This document shows, one piece after another, positions 16,391-25,409 of a stretch of 64,000 nucleotides of DNA. This stretch comes from JBGSQR01 sp964509295 (GTDB lineage: Bacteria; Desulfobacterota; Desulfuromonadia; Geobacterales; Pseudopelobacteraceae), in contig CAZDWS010000005.1 in the NCBI GenBank assembly GCA_964509295.1, positions 192,083 to 256,082 of the forward strand. Direction: 5' to 3'. How positions within the stretch are numbered: position 1 is the stretch's first letter; each line of letters opens with the position of its first letter. The notes below the pieces were generated by a model. That model was given only the letters and a program-made list of their open reading frames with translations. It was not told where the DNA came from and did no database searches. Made by a program: the position numbers and the translations under genes.

Positions 16391-17548
16391 TAAAGCTCGA
16401 AGGGCTTCTGTTGGGTCCATCCTGCTGGCATGCAGTGCCGGATATAGACTTGCCAACAGTCCCAACACCAGCGCCAGCGTCACAGAACCGACCGTCACCC
16501 ACACATCCCAGACCAGAAGCGCCTTGCTGCTTTCTGCCATGAACGGCAGCGCCAGACCGGCACCTCCCATACCTGCCAGATAGCCCAAAACTCCGGCCAG
16601 CAAACTGACCAGGGCAGCTTCCAGCAGAATGATCCGCATGATGTGGCTCTTGCGGAAACCAATAGCCCGAAAAACGCCGATCTCGGTGGTCCGTTCGTTG
16701 ACGCTGCCCATCATGGTGACGAAGACAATCAGGGAACCGATGAAGACTACTACACCGCCCATGGCAAAAGAGAAACGTTTGAACTGGTCCAGTGCTTTCA
16801 AGCGCCCCTCCACCACCTGCTGAATGGCGGAAACTTTTGCATCCGGTATTTTTTCGGCAATCTGGGTGACCATGTCGCCGATAGGGCAGCCGGAGCAGAG
16901 CGCAGCCACCTCGGCCAGGGTAATTTTACCCTGTTTACCCAGCAGTTTCTGCGCTTTGGGCAGGCTTGCAAAAACCAGTGCATCGTCCTGAGACCCGGTC
17001 TGATCCAGCACTCCGACGACCTTGAAGATTTCATTTTTAATGGTCAGGCTGTCACCCGGTTCCACACCAAGAACCTTAGATGCGTCACTACCCAGCAGCA
17101 GTTCGTTATCACCTTTTGGATCATTACCGAAGATTTTCCACCACTGTTTCATCTTCAGTTCATTTTCAAAGTTGACACCGACCAGCAGCACATCATGGGT
17201 CCCGATCCTGATACCGCCCAGTACTTTCGGCGCTATGGCAGAGATGTTCCTGTGGTTGACAATGGTCTTGATTCTGGCCAGGTCTTCTTCCAGTATCTCC
17301 CGCTGATCAAAGGTCACGCCTCCCAAACTGATGCCGCCGTAATTCATGGCCAGACCGTTACTCTGGGGTGTGATCAGGATATTGGCGCCGAACTCATCCA
17401 TTTTGCGTTCAATGTCGCTGGACATGGAGCGTGTCAGGGTAATCAGAGTTACAATCGTGGCAATTCCGACCATTAGTCCGATGGTCAGAAATGCCATCTT
17501 GGCCTTGCGCCTTTTCAGGTTATTGATGGAAATAGTGTGCAGTTTCAT
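16388..17548 (-). CDS. FtsX/MacB-like ABC transporter permease
   Basis: 386 residues with the MacB layout: one N-terminal membrane helix (AFLTIGLMVGIATIVTLITL), a large periplasmic domain, and three C-terminal helices (from GGVVVFIGSLIVFVTMMGS on). The periplasmic domain carries an unusual LCSGCPIG, a CxxC near residue 217, absent from classic MacB and fitting a redox or metal role. The last residues EALRAL-stop run into the inverted-repeat element, so the natural C-terminus may have been changed. Coupled to DUF2318 by TGATG. Confidence 0.87.
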   Translation of the reverse strand: MKLHTISINNLKRRKAKMAFLTIGLMVGIATIVTLITLTRSMSSDIERKMDEFGANILITPQSNGLAMNYGGISLGGVTFDQREILEEDLARIKTIVNHRNISAIAPKVLGGIRIGTHDVLLVGVNFENELKMKQWWKIFGNDPKGDNELLLGSDASKVLGVEPGDSLTIKNEIFKVVGVLDQTGSQDDALVFASLPKAQKLLGKQGKITLAEVAALCSGCPIGDMVTQIAEKIPDAKVSAIQQVVEGRLKALDQFKRFSFAMGGVVVFIGSLIVFVTMMGSVNERTTEIGVFRAIGFRKSHIMRIILLEAALVSLLAGVLGYLAGMGGAGLALPFMAESSKALLVWDVWVTVGSVTLALVLGLLASLYPALHASRMDPTEALRAL

Positions 17549-18009
17549 CAGAAGTATTTGGCTCCGGCCTTGAGATCATGCAGATTAATCGAGATAGTAC
17601 TGCCCTTTAATTGATGGGGCAGGTAGCCTGGATTGCAGCCGCCGGTGGCATTGGGTCCGAGACGATTAATGGCGAATTTCATGTTGCAGTTTTTGCAGTT
17701 CATTTTATCGCCCTGCTGTTCGTATCCCTTTTTGGCATGGTAACAGGCATCGCAGGCGTCAAAAGCCACCTTGATGCTGTTGTCCTGTGCTTTAACTGCA
17801 AAAAAATTGATTTCTTTGCCGCCATCCACAAGCTTATAAAAATGTGCTTTTCCATCTGTAAGCTTTGTTGCCGAGATGGTAACCACATCACCGCTGGCCT
17901 TGACCTTCTCATATTTTCCAAAGGAAAAAGCATAAACTGTTGCCGCTGCGATCAGGCAGGTTATTGCCGTAACTACACCGATTATCCTTGCTGTCCTGTT
18001 TGCTGCCAT
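17548..18009 (-). CDS. DUF2318 Cys-rich exported protein
   Basis: 153 residues with an N-terminal membrane anchor or signal (IGVVTAITCLIAAATVYAF) followed by a periplasmic domain rich in cysteine pairs: DACDACYHAKKG, NCKNCNMKF and GGCNPGYLP. These are the DUF2318 motifs. In Campylobacter jejuni a DUF2318 protein belongs to the P19/Ftr1 iron-uptake locus together with MacB-like permeases, so a role in periplasmic iron or heme-iron handling is a reasonable inference. It is translationally coupled to the permease. Confidence 0.82.
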   Translation of the reverse strand: MAANRTARIIGVVTAITCLIAAATVYAFSFGKYEKVKASGDVVTISATKLTDGKAHFYKLVDGGKEINFFAVKAQDNSIKVAFDACDACYHAKKGYEQQGDKMNCKNCNMKFAINRLGPNATGGCNPGYLPHQLKGSTISINLHDLKAGAKYF

Positions 18010-18053
18010 TTTGATCTCCCTTATAAACAGTAATTATATGATTCTGACTGTAC

Positions 18054-18488
18054 CTAAACACCTTTACCCGGCTGACTCGTCCCGCATCCGCCGCCCTTGC
18101 CGCCGCAACAGCCGCCACCCTGACCTGCTTTTTCACCGATATTTCTGCCGGTTACCTGCCGGAACTGCTCCGGGGTCAGAACAACATGGACATTACTGCT
18201 GAATCCTGCACCTGTGACTTTTTCGGCAATGTTTTCCGGTTTGACGGCCTTGGTATCATAACTGACAATTACCCAGCCGCCATTCAGATCTACCTCGGTG
18301 ACCGCAACACCCTTGACAGACTCAAGCGCCTTTGAAATCTTGCTGCTGCAGCTGCCGCAGGTCATGCCGGTCGTTTGCAGCACGGTAATCGAATCTGCAG
18401 TCACACCAACCTTAACGTAAAAAGCCAGTACTGAAAGCAACGTTACTGTGGCAACGAGTATTAGTGCATTGGAAACTTTATTTTTCAT
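18054..18488 (-). CDS. Heavy-metal-associated (HMA) domain exported protein with a Cys-Gly tail
   Basis: 144 residues: an N-terminal helix (ALILVATVTLLSVLAFYVKV), an HMA domain with GMTCGSCSSK that should bind Cu(I), Zn or Hg, a linker, then a tail GGGCCGGKGGGCGTS. The tail with three cysteines among glycines is an extra metal-binding candidate. I prefer the ATG at 18488 over the GTG six bases earlier, because GGAG is then five bases away. It is the first gene of the ABC cluster and probably delivers or senses the metal. Confidence 0.83.
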   Translation of the reverse strand: MKNKVSNALILVATVTLLSVLAFYVKVGVTADSITVLQTTGMTCGSCSSKISKALESVKGVAVTEVDLNGGWVIVSYDTKAVKPENIAEKVTGAGFSSNVHVVLTPEQFRQVTGRNIGEKAGQGGGCCGGKGGGCGTSQPGKGV

Positions 18489-18757
18489 ATTCACTCCACT
18501 GGTTAAATCTTTTGATACAGCTATACTATCAAGTACTGTGCCAGACTGAATTCAAGCTTTAACAAGCTGTATTAACGGGACAAATCTTTTTTCATACCAG
18601 CACAGGCATTAGCAAAAAATGTAGAATATTCCACTACAGTGCGCATTATTCAACTAGACCGGTGCCCGTATAAAGTATTATGTCAGCTCTATTTACTTCG
18701 TTATGCATATTTGGTATAAGGACTTTATCAGCAAATCTCTGCAGAGCTGGAGGGATA

Positions 18758-19240
18758 ATGTCGTTCAACCACTTTGACAGCCAGGGCCAGGCCATCATGG
18801 TCGATGTCAGCGCCAAGGAACCCACACTCAGGCGGGCCGTTGCCACCGCCACCATCCGTATGTCACCCTCCACACTCTCCTCAATTCTGGAAGGGCGCAC
18901 AGCCAAAGGGGATGTTCTGGGTGTTGCCAGAATTGCCGGAATTTCCGCTGTCAAGAAGACCCCTGACCTGATTCCGCTCTCCCATCCGCTGGCCATTCAT
19001 GCTGTTTCCGTAGAATTCAAACCTGACCAGAACAAAGGTGAAATAGTTGTTGAATGCTCCGTCACGGCATTCGAACGCACCGGCGTTGAAATGGAAGCCA
19101 TGATAGGCACCAGTATGGCCGCCCTGACCGTGTACGACATGTGCAAGGGGAGTGAGAAGGGCATTAGTATCACTGATATTGCCCTGCTTTATAAAGAGGG
19201 GGGCAAAAGCGGTACATACAAAAGAGAGGTGCAACCATGA
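18758..19240 (+). CDS. moaC: MoaC, cyclic pyranopterin monophosphate synthase
   Basis: With MoaA it converts GTP to cyclic pyranopterin monophosphate, the first step of molybdenum cofactor synthesis. 160 residues with MVDVSAKEPTLRRAVA, KTPDLIPLSHPL and GVEMEAMIGTSMAALTVYDMCK. I start at 18758 (MSFNHFD), four bases after GGAGGG. First gene of a plus-strand Moco operon; it overlaps the next gene as ATGA. Confidence 0.96.
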   Translation: MSFNHFDSQGQAIMVDVSAKEPTLRRAVATATIRMSPSTLSSILEGRTAKGDVLGVARIAGISAVKKTPDLIPLSHPLAIHAVSVEFKPDQNKGEIVVECSVTAFERTGVEMEAMIGTSMAALTVYDMCKGSEKGISITDIALLYKEGGKSGTYKREVQP

Positions 19241-19737
19241 GAGCAGGGATTCTTACAATCAGCGACCGCAGCTCCCAGGGAAAACGTGATGACCTGGGCG
19301 GACCGGGCCTCAGCGCCTGGCTGAGCCAGCAGGGGGTTGAAACCGTTCTTTACAAGATCGTCGCAGACGAGATTAATGAGATTGCCCCGCAACTTTCCAG
19401 ATGGGCCGATGATGACACCCTGGATATGATCCTGACCACCGGCGGCACCGGCGTTTCACCGCGCGACGTCACACCCCAGGCAACCATGCAGATTCTGGAT
19501 CTGGTCATCCCCGGACTGGGTGAACTGATGCGGGCCGAAAGTCTGAAAATAACCCCCATGGCCGCCCTTTCCCGCGCCGTGGCCGGCATCAGAAAGCAGA
19601 CTCTGATCATCAATCTGCCCGGCAGCCCCAAAGGGGCTATTGAAAATCTGGCCGCCATCTGGGCGGCGGTGCCCCATGCCGTCCAAAAGATCCGTGGCGA
19701 TACCAGTGATTGTGCCGATCTGCCCAAAGGGAAATAA
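19237..19737 (+). CDS. MogA/MoaB-type molybdopterin adenylyltransferase
   Basis: Adenylylates molybdopterin before metal insertion. 166 residues with GILTISDRSSQGKRDD, LTTGGTGVSPRDVTP and NLPGSPKGAIEN, the binding motifs of the MogA/MoaB fold. Bacteria name the homologue mog or moaB inconsistently, so I give no symbol. Coupled to moaC by a four-base overlap. Confidence 0.92.
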   Translation: MRAGILTISDRSSQGKRDDLGGPGLSAWLSQQGVETVLYKIVADEINEIAPQLSRWADDDTLDMILTTGGTGVSPRDVTPQATMQILDLVIPGLGELMRAESLKITPMAALSRAVAGIRKQTLIINLPGSPKGAIENLAAIWAAVPHAVQKIRGDTSDCADLPKGK

Positions 19738-19744
19738 CACCATA

Positions 19745-20368
19745 ATGACTGATGAACTACTGACAGACATTACCGGCGTAATCCTGGTGGGTGGAAAAAG
19801 CCGCCGCATGGGAACAGACAAGGCCTTTCTTCAGCTGGACGGTAAACCGTTGATCGAACGGCTGCTGGCTGTCTTTTCAGAATGTTTCTCCCAAACCATA
19901 CTGGTGGGCAATAATGATCATCGCTTCAGCAACTATGATGTGCCGATTGTGGCGGACATCTATCCCGGCAGCCCGCTGGGGGGTATTTTCAGCGGACTCC
20001 ACCACGCAGCAACCAGCCATATTTTTGTTGCCTCCTGCGACCTGACCTATCCAAGCTATACCGTAATCCGACAGATCTGTTCGCTGGCAAACGGCTACGA
20101 CGCTGTCGTTCCAGTCCTTTCACACGGTTTTGAAACTCTTTGTGCAGTTTATTCAAAAAACTGCCAGCCCACCATAAAAGCCATGCTAGAGAGTGGCAAT
20201 CACCGTATTTTCGATCTCTACCCCCAAGTCAACCTGAGACCAGTACATTATGAAGAACTGGCAAAAAATGATCCCGATGGTAGATCATTCCTGAGCGTCA
20301 ACACACCCGATGAATTCGCAGCGGCAAAAAACGGAATGGTGGTGAGGACTAATGAACACAATCAGTGA
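19745..20368 (+). CDS. mobA: MobA, molybdenum cofactor guanylyltransferase
   Basis: Adds GMP to Mo-molybdopterin, giving the bis-MGD form used by NapA (42846-45173). 207 residues. The N-terminal nucleotide-binding loop is GVILVGGKSRRMGTDKAFL, close to the consensus LAGGxSxRMGxDKA, with VGG in place of AGG. I start at 19745, directly after the mog stop; a longer frame would run inside mog. The last 17 bases overlap the ModE-like gene. Confidence 0.93.
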   Translation: MTDELLTDITGVILVGGKSRRMGTDKAFLQLDGKPLIERLLAVFSECFSQTILVGNNDHRFSNYDVPIVADIYPGSPLGGIFSGLHHAATSHIFVASCDLTYPSYTVIRQICSLANGYDAVVPVLSHGFETLCAVYSKNCQPTIKAMLESGNHRIFDLYPQVNLRPVHYEELAKNDPDGRSFLSVNTPDEFAAAKNGMVVRTNEHNQ

Positions 20369-20729
20369 CAAACTGCAGGTCCGCTCCAAAATCTGGCTGG
20401 AAATTGAAGGTGAGCCGGTCTTTGGCCAGGGGCGTGAAATTCTGCTGAGACATATTCAAAAGAGTGGATCGATAAATTCTGCTTCAAAAGAGATGGGCAT
20501 TCCCTACCGCAAGGCCTGGACCTACATTGATGCCATGGAAAAGAGGCTCGGAGTCAGCCTGGTTAATCGCCTGAAAGGCGGCAGTGGCGGTGGCGAATCG
20601 ACCCTGACACCGGAAGCCCTCGTGTTGCTGGAACAGTTTGACACGCTGCAACAGGGATTTCAGGATTTTGTGGATCAAAAATTCCGCACCATGATTGCTC
20701 AAATGAACAAATCCGGAGAGGTAAAATGA
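20352..20729 (+). CDS. ModE-type winged-helix DNA-binding protein without molybdate-binding domains
   Basis: 125 residues matching only the N-terminal LysR-like winged helix of ModE: GREILLRHIQKSGSINSASKEMGIPYRKAWTYIDAMEKRLG, then GGSGGGESTLTPEA. Full ModE has two molybdate-binding TOBE domains after this; they are missing. It may sense through a partner or be a constitutive regulator of Mo genes. Placed inside the Moco operon, overlapping mobA and moeA. Confidence 0.88.
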   Translation: MNTISDKLQVRSKIWLEIEGEPVFGQGREILLRHIQKSGSINSASKEMGIPYRKAWTYIDAMEKRLGVSLVNRLKGGSGGGESTLTPEALVLLEQFDTLQQGFQDFVDQKFRTMIAQMNKSGEVK

Positions 20730-21934
20730 TCAGCATTCTTGATGCGCAGCAGATTATTCTGGAACAGACCGCATTGCAAACTACAGAAGAAATCCCATTA
20801 TTAAAGGCGCTGGGTCGGGTTGTTGCAGAAAATATCCATGCGCCACGGGATATCCCTGCCGCTGACAATTCGGCCATGGACGGCTACGCCTTTGACATGG
20901 AATCACTTAAGGGCAACAGTCTTTCAGCCTGCGGGTTTCTGCCTGCTGGCGAAACCATGCTTGAACCGGTAGCACCGGGCAAGGCGGTCAGAATCATGAC
21001 TGGAGCCCCAGTTCCGGCCGGTTGCAACACGGTTATTCCGATTGAGGACGTAATCATCAATGGGGACCAGATCCAGGTCACCGGAAAAATCAAGGCCGGC
21101 AGCCATATCAGACGACAGGGAGAAGAGTTGCGGGCCGGTGATCTGGCCATCCGATCATTCTCCTTGCTCAGACCGCAGGAAATCGGCATGCTGGCCGCAT
21201 TTGGCAGAGCGGTCGTCCCGGTTTTCCGCCCCCCCCGGGTCGGCATCCTGGCCACCGGCGATGAATTGCTTGAACCTGGCACGCCATTTCAACTCAACCG
21301 GCTTTACAACAGCAACAGCTACAGCATCGCCTGCCAGGCTGCGGAAGCTGGTGCAGAACCGGTACTGCTAGGCATAACCGGCGATCAAAAGGGCAACACC
21401 AGAGATAAAATCCTGGGAGGCATGGAAAACGACATCCTGATCACAACCGGTGGAGTTTCTACCGGAGACCGGGATTATGTCAGAGAATCCATCATTGAGC
21501 TTGGTGGTGAAATTCTGTTCTGGAAGGTGGGTATGAAACCTGGCAAGCCGGTAGCCTTTGCACTGCTGAACGGAAAGCCGGTCTTCGCCCTGCCGGGCAA
21601 TCCGGTAGCCGCCATGGTCGCATTTGAAATGTTTGTCCGCCCGGCGATTCTGAAACAGACGGGGCACACACTTATCCACCGGCCTCAAGTCAGGGCAGAA
21701 CTGATGGAGCCTCTGAAAAACAAAGGGGACCGTCCGCACCTGGTCAGTGTACAGGTCAAACTTGACAACGGAACTTATACCATTCGCACTACCGGGGATC
21801 AGGGTTCCGCACGCATTTCGGCGCTGATCGCAGGCAATGGCCTGGTCAGACTGGAACCGGGACAATCCCTGGCTGCCGGTGAAACAGTTTCAGTAATGCT
21901 GCTCAGCAAAGAATTCGAGATAGGAGCTACCTGA
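20726..21934 (+). CDS. moeA: MoeA, molybdopterin molybdenumtransferase
   Basis: Inserts molybdate into adenylylated molybdopterin. 402 residues: PAADNSAMDGYAF near residue 50, RIMTGAPVPAG, GILATGDELLEPG, NSNSY, TTGGVSTGDRDY, FWKVGMKPGKPVAFAL and ALPGNPVAAMV, all core MoeA motifs in order. Overlaps the ModE-like gene by four bases and moaA by one (TGATG). Confidence 0.96.
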   Translation: MISILDAQQIILEQTALQTTEEIPLLKALGRVVAENIHAPRDIPAADNSAMDGYAFDMESLKGNSLSACGFLPAGETMLEPVAPGKAVRIMTGAPVPAGCNTVIPIEDVIINGDQIQVTGKIKAGSHIRRQGEELRAGDLAIRSFSLLRPQEIGMLAAFGRAVVPVFRPPRVGILATGDELLEPGTPFQLNRLYNSNSYSIACQAAEAGAEPVLLGITGDQKGNTRDKILGGMENDILITTGGVSTGDRDYVRESIIELGGEILFWKVGMKPGKPVAFALLNGKPVFALPGNPVAAMVAFEMFVRPAILKQTGHTLIHRPQVRAELMEPLKNKGDRPHLVSVQVKLDNGTYTIRTTGDQGSARISALIAGNGLVRLEPGQSLAAGETVSVMLLSKEFEIGAT

Positions 21935-22914
21935 TGCCTTTGATCGACACCCATGGCCGGATTATCAACTACCTGCGCCTGTCCGTAACCGACCGCTGTA
22001 ACTTGCGCTGTCGCTACTGCATGCCGCCGGAAGGGGTGGAGAACCTTGCACATGGTGACGTACTCAGCTACGAAGAACTGTTGCAAGTATCACGGGCGGC
22101 AATTGAGATCGGGGTGGAGAAAATCAGGGTCACCGGCGGAGAACCGCTGGTTCGCAAGGGAATTGTCGGCTTTCTGGGTCAATTGGCCGCCCTGCCGGGC
22201 TTGCAGCGCCTGGTCCTGACCACCAACGGCGTCATGCTCAAGGAAATGGCAAACGATCTGCGATCCGCCGGAATCGAAAGCCTCAATATCAGCCTGGATT
22301 CCCTGAAAGCAGAGACATTTTCCAGAATCACACGCGGCGGCAATGTCAACGACGTGCTAGCCGGGATAGAGGCAACAGCCAGGGCCGGTTTTCCCTTTGT
22401 CAAAATCAACGTGGTCGTCATGCGCGGCATCAACGACGATGAAGTAGCGGACTTTGCCGCACTGACCATTGATCACCCCTACCGGGTTCGCTTCATCGAG
22501 TACATGCCGACCCTGCAGGACAGCGACTGGCAGGCCACAACCGTTCCTGGCACTGAACTGCTGGAACGATTATCCCGCCACTATGATCTGGAAACGGTTA
22601 CCCGGGAGAAACATGCCGGTCCGTCAGTCAATTACCGCATCAAAGGCGCCGCCGGAACAGTCGGCATCATTACACCTGTCTCCTGCCACTTCTGCAAGGA
22701 CTGCAACCGGATCAGAATCACCTCCACCGGCATGGCCAAGAGTTGTCTATTTTCCGATGCCATGACCGATCTGAAACCATATCTTAAATTGCACGATCAG
22801 GCCGGACTCTGTCAGGCATTGCAGGGTGTAGTCACTGACAAACCGGATCAGCATCAGATTCTGAACCTGACCAGCAAAGCTCCCGCAGTGGCCATGTCGC
22901 AGGTGGGGGGATAA
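21934..22914 (+). CDS. moaA: MoaA, radical SAM GTP 3',8-cyclase
   Basis: A radical SAM enzyme of 326 residues. The N-terminal [4Fe-4S] site is DRCNLRCRYCMP (CxxxCxxC), the C-terminal cluster is CHFCKDCNRIRIT with a later AKSCLF, and the chain ends in MSQVGG, the conserved di-glycine tail needed for activity. GTP ligands such as RVTGGEPLVRKG are present. It acts with MoaC to make the pyranopterin ring. Confidence 0.96.
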   Translation: MPLIDTHGRIINYLRLSVTDRCNLRCRYCMPPEGVENLAHGDVLSYEELLQVSRAAIEIGVEKIRVTGGEPLVRKGIVGFLGQLAALPGLQRLVLTTNGVMLKEMANDLRSAGIESLNISLDSLKAETFSRITRGGNVNDVLAGIEATARAGFPFVKINVVVMRGINDDEVADFAALTIDHPYRVRFIEYMPTLQDSDWQATTVPGTELLERLSRHYDLETVTREKHAGPSVNYRIKGAAGTVGIITPVSCHFCKDCNRIRITSTGMAKSCLFSDAMTDLKPYLKLHDQAGLCQALQGVVTDKPDQHQILNLTSKAPAVAMSQVGG

Positions 22915-22915
22915 A

Positions 22916-23006
22916 ACTCCTCCCCCCAGCGGGGGGAGGTTGGGAGGGGGGTTGAATTTGCAGCTTCTTTCCCCCTCCCTGACCCTCCCCCGCTGGGGGA
23001 GGGGAG
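22916..23006. repeat. Inverted pair of REP-like repeats, able to form a long hairpin
   Basis: Two copies of a C-rich palindrome, one reading CTCCCCCCAGCGGGGGGAGG and the other CCTCCCCCGCTGGGGGAGGG, face each other in the 122 bases between moaA and the MOSC gene. Same family as the repeats at 1761-1799 and 16197-16240. It may slow RNA decay or transcription between the two genes. Confidence 0.8.
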
Positions 23007-23036
23007 ATAATCAGAAACTATTCAACCGGAGGCTAC

Positions 23037-23498
23037 ATGACTTCTGAAAGCAATAAACGAAACACTGCCGGCAGGGTAGTTGCCGTCTGCATCAGCGAAA
23101 AAAAAGGCCAGCGTAAAAAGCCGATTCCGGAGGGTGAACTGCGGCAGAATCATGGCCTGGCGGGAGATGCCCATTCCGGTGAGTGGCACCGCCAACTGAG
23201 CCTGCTGGCCCAGGAGAGCATCGACAAGATGGTTGCCAAGGGGCTGGACGTTACTGCCGGTGACTTTGCTGAAAACATCACCACCAGCGGGCTAGAGCTG
23301 CACACCCTGCCGGTGGGCGCACAACTTTCCATTGGTGATATTCTGCTGGAAGTCACCCAGATCGGCAAGGAGTGCCATACCCGCTGCGCCATCTTTTATC
23401 AGGCCGGTGATTGCGTCATGCCTTCGGAAGGGATTTTTGTCAGGGTGCTGCAGGGTGGAATTGTTAAAGCCGGTGATATAATTGAAATCTTAAGTTAA
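23037..23498 (+). CDS. MOSC-domain protein
   Basis: 153 residues of the MOSC (molybdenum cofactor sulfurase C-terminal) domain alone: GLAGDAHSGEWHRQLSLLAQESID, GDFAENITTSGLELH and GKECHTRCAIF with a conserved cysteine. Stand-alone MOSC proteins are thought to bind or traffic Moco or sulfur. It ends the Moco gene run, separated by the repeat pair. Confidence 0.9.
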   Translation: MTSESNKRNTAGRVVAVCISEKKGQRKKPIPEGELRQNHGLAGDAHSGEWHRQLSLLAQESIDKMVAKGLDVTAGDFAENITTSGLELHTLPVGAQLSIGDILLEVTQIGKECHTRCAIFYQAGDCVMPSEGIFVRVLQGGIVKAGDIIEILS

Positions 23499-23600
23499 AG
23501 TGGTAATTTAAATTGACGCAAGCTTAAGTTTAACTGATAACTTGTCCCATCAGCGTTATGCGGTACTTGTAGAGAGATCAGCCTTTACTGGAGTGTGGAT

Positions 23601-25349
23601 ATGATTAAGCGGTTATGGTCAGTTTTATTTATCATGTTGATAATTTCAGGCTGCGGATACAACGGCACACCTACCCGGCAGAATGATTTCACACCGTTGA
23701 CTTCAATTCAGATCTTTGCCGAGTTACCGGCCATTGAAACCTCCAAAACCATTGCCATACAGACTTCAACAAGGCTTAAGGTTATCGGCAATTTCTCCGA
23801 CCTGTTCACCCGCGACATCACCGATCAGGCGGTCTGGTCAAGCAATACACCGGGCGTGGCCGCATTCATCACTGCCGCCCAGCCGAACCGGGTAACCGGC
23901 CAAAGCCCCGGCAGCGCTGTCCTTACCGCAACCGTGGGGGCCATCACCAGCAGCTACACACTGACCATAAGCCCGGCAACAGTCACCGCCATAACAATTA
24001 CACCTGTAAATCCTACCGTTTCCAAGGGATTTACAAAGCAATTTGCCGCCACCGGCAGCTTCTCCAACTCAACTACGCAGGATCTGACCTTCGACAGCAG
24101 CTGGAGTTCTGATACCCCGACAGTAGCCACAGTGGGCGACACCGCCAGCGACAAAGGCCTTGCCCGGGCCCTGTCAATCGGCAGCACAACCATTAAGGCA
24201 ACATTGGGTAGTAGCATCAGCCCCCCAACCCTGCTGACCGTCACCGAACCGGCCCTGCTGTCAATTGCGGTCCGGCCTGCAAATCCTGCACTACCGGCTA
24301 ATCCATCGATCCTGAGCCTGTCCACAACGCCATTTACCGCCACCGGCAGCTATTCCGACGGAACAACCGCCGATCTGACCGCTCTGGCAGCCTGGACATC
24401 ATCCAACACCAACATTGCATCCATCAACACCACCGGCACAGCAACAACCCTGACACAAGGAACAACTACAATCACTGCCGCCTACGGCGGCGTCCCGGGC
24501 ACATCGACCCTCAAGGTCACCGGAGGTAACCTGGTCTCAATCACCATTGCTCCATCCACTCCAGGTCTGGTCATCGGCAACCTGACCAGGCTCACCGCCA
24601 CCGGAACTTTCAGCAACGGAGCAACACGCGATATTACCAATGCTGTTGACTGGAGCACTGCCAATACCGCCATTGCAACAGTTACCACCTCGACACCAAG
24701 AGACAACCTGGCCTTTCTAAATGCCATTGCTACCACATCAGCAACAGCCGTGACAGCTTCTTACGGCTTGATCACTACTTCAACCAATCTGGTTGTCACA
24801 AATCCACAGCTGCTGACGCCCCTGACAATTTCACCGGCCAGCCTGGCTTTGACCGCCGGAACCAGCGATCGTTTGAACGTAACCGCTTCATACAACAATG
24901 CCCCCACACAGGACGTAACATTTAACACTAACTGTTTGTGGAGTTCAGACAACAACGCAGTAGCTACTGTTGAAAATACAGGAATAAACAAAGGCAGAGT
25001 CACCGGAATTGCTGCAGGCAGTGCCAATATAACTGCCAGTTTTGGCGGTCAAATCATAATCCGCACTATCACCGTCACTTCACGGTCACTGAAGAGTCTG
25101 GCCATTTCGGGAACAGCCACATTGGCTTCCGGCAGACAAACCGGATTTACCGCAACTGCAACCTACACTGACAACACAACAAAGGACGTGACAGACAAGA
25201 CAACCTGGGCCATCAGCAGCCAATCCGTTGCTATTCTGGCCGACAGCCTGAATCAACCGGGCCAGCTCGTGGGAGTTGACAGCGGCTCGGCCACATTAAT
25301 GGCAACTTTTGGCGGTTTATCTCCGACAATTACTGTTACAGTGCCCTGA
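23601..25349 (+). CDS. Lipoprotein of about six bacterial Ig-like (BIG2) repeats
   Basis: A 582-residue predicted outer-membrane or surface lipoprotein. The signal ends in the lipobox LIISGC. About six repeats of some 90 residues follow, each with a W-S/T-S/A-x-N/D-x-x-V/I-A signature (VWSSNTPGVAAF, SWSSDTPTVATV, WTSSNTNIASI, DWSTANTAIATV, LWSSDNNAVATVE, TWAISSQSVAIL) and an ATYTD/GSYSDGTT-type strand. I prefer the ATG at 23601, seven bases after GGAG, to the in-frame GTG at 23595. BIG2 domains mediate adhesion or act as spacers. The beta-barrel gene follows. Confidence 0.85.
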   Translation: MIKRLWSVLFIMLIISGCGYNGTPTRQNDFTPLTSIQIFAELPAIETSKTIAIQTSTRLKVIGNFSDLFTRDITDQAVWSSNTPGVAAFITAAQPNRVTGQSPGSAVLTATVGAITSSYTLTISPATVTAITITPVNPTVSKGFTKQFAATGSFSNSTTQDLTFDSSWSSDTPTVATVGDTASDKGLARALSIGSTTIKATLGSSISPPTLLTVTEPALLSIAVRPANPALPANPSILSLSTTPFTATGSYSDGTTADLTALAAWTSSNTNIASINTTGTATTLTQGTTTITAAYGGVPGTSTLKVTGGNLVSITIAPSTPGLVIGNLTRLTATGTFSNGATRDITNAVDWSTANTAIATVTTSTPRDNLAFLNAIATTSATAVTASYGLITTSTNLVVTNPQLLTPLTISPASLALTAGTSDRLNVTASYNNAPTQDVTFNTNCLWSSDNNAVATVENTGINKGRVTGIAAGSANITASFGGQIIIRTITVTSRSLKSLAISGTATLASGRQTGFTATATYTDNTTKDVTDKTTWAISSQSVAILADSLNQPGQLVGVDSGSATLMATFGGLSPTITVTVP

Positions 25350-25409
25350 GTGGCCTTACTGCAATTTTCAATACAAAGCTTGTTATCATCTCATTCAGGA
25401 AGTAATCAT

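Noticed and set aside
16643..17476. A 277-codon plus-strand frame opposite the ABC permease
   Set aside because: Shadow of a conserved permease; no domain and no plausible start.
18495..18757. A molybdenum cofactor riboswitch or ModE box before moaC
   Set aside because: I could not find the Moco RNA core or the CGNTATAT-type ModE dyad in the leader.
22916..23006. The C-rich inverted pair as a simple terminator of the Moco operon
   Set aside because: No T-run follows either stem, and the same repeat family occurs inside murE, so it is a repeat element first.
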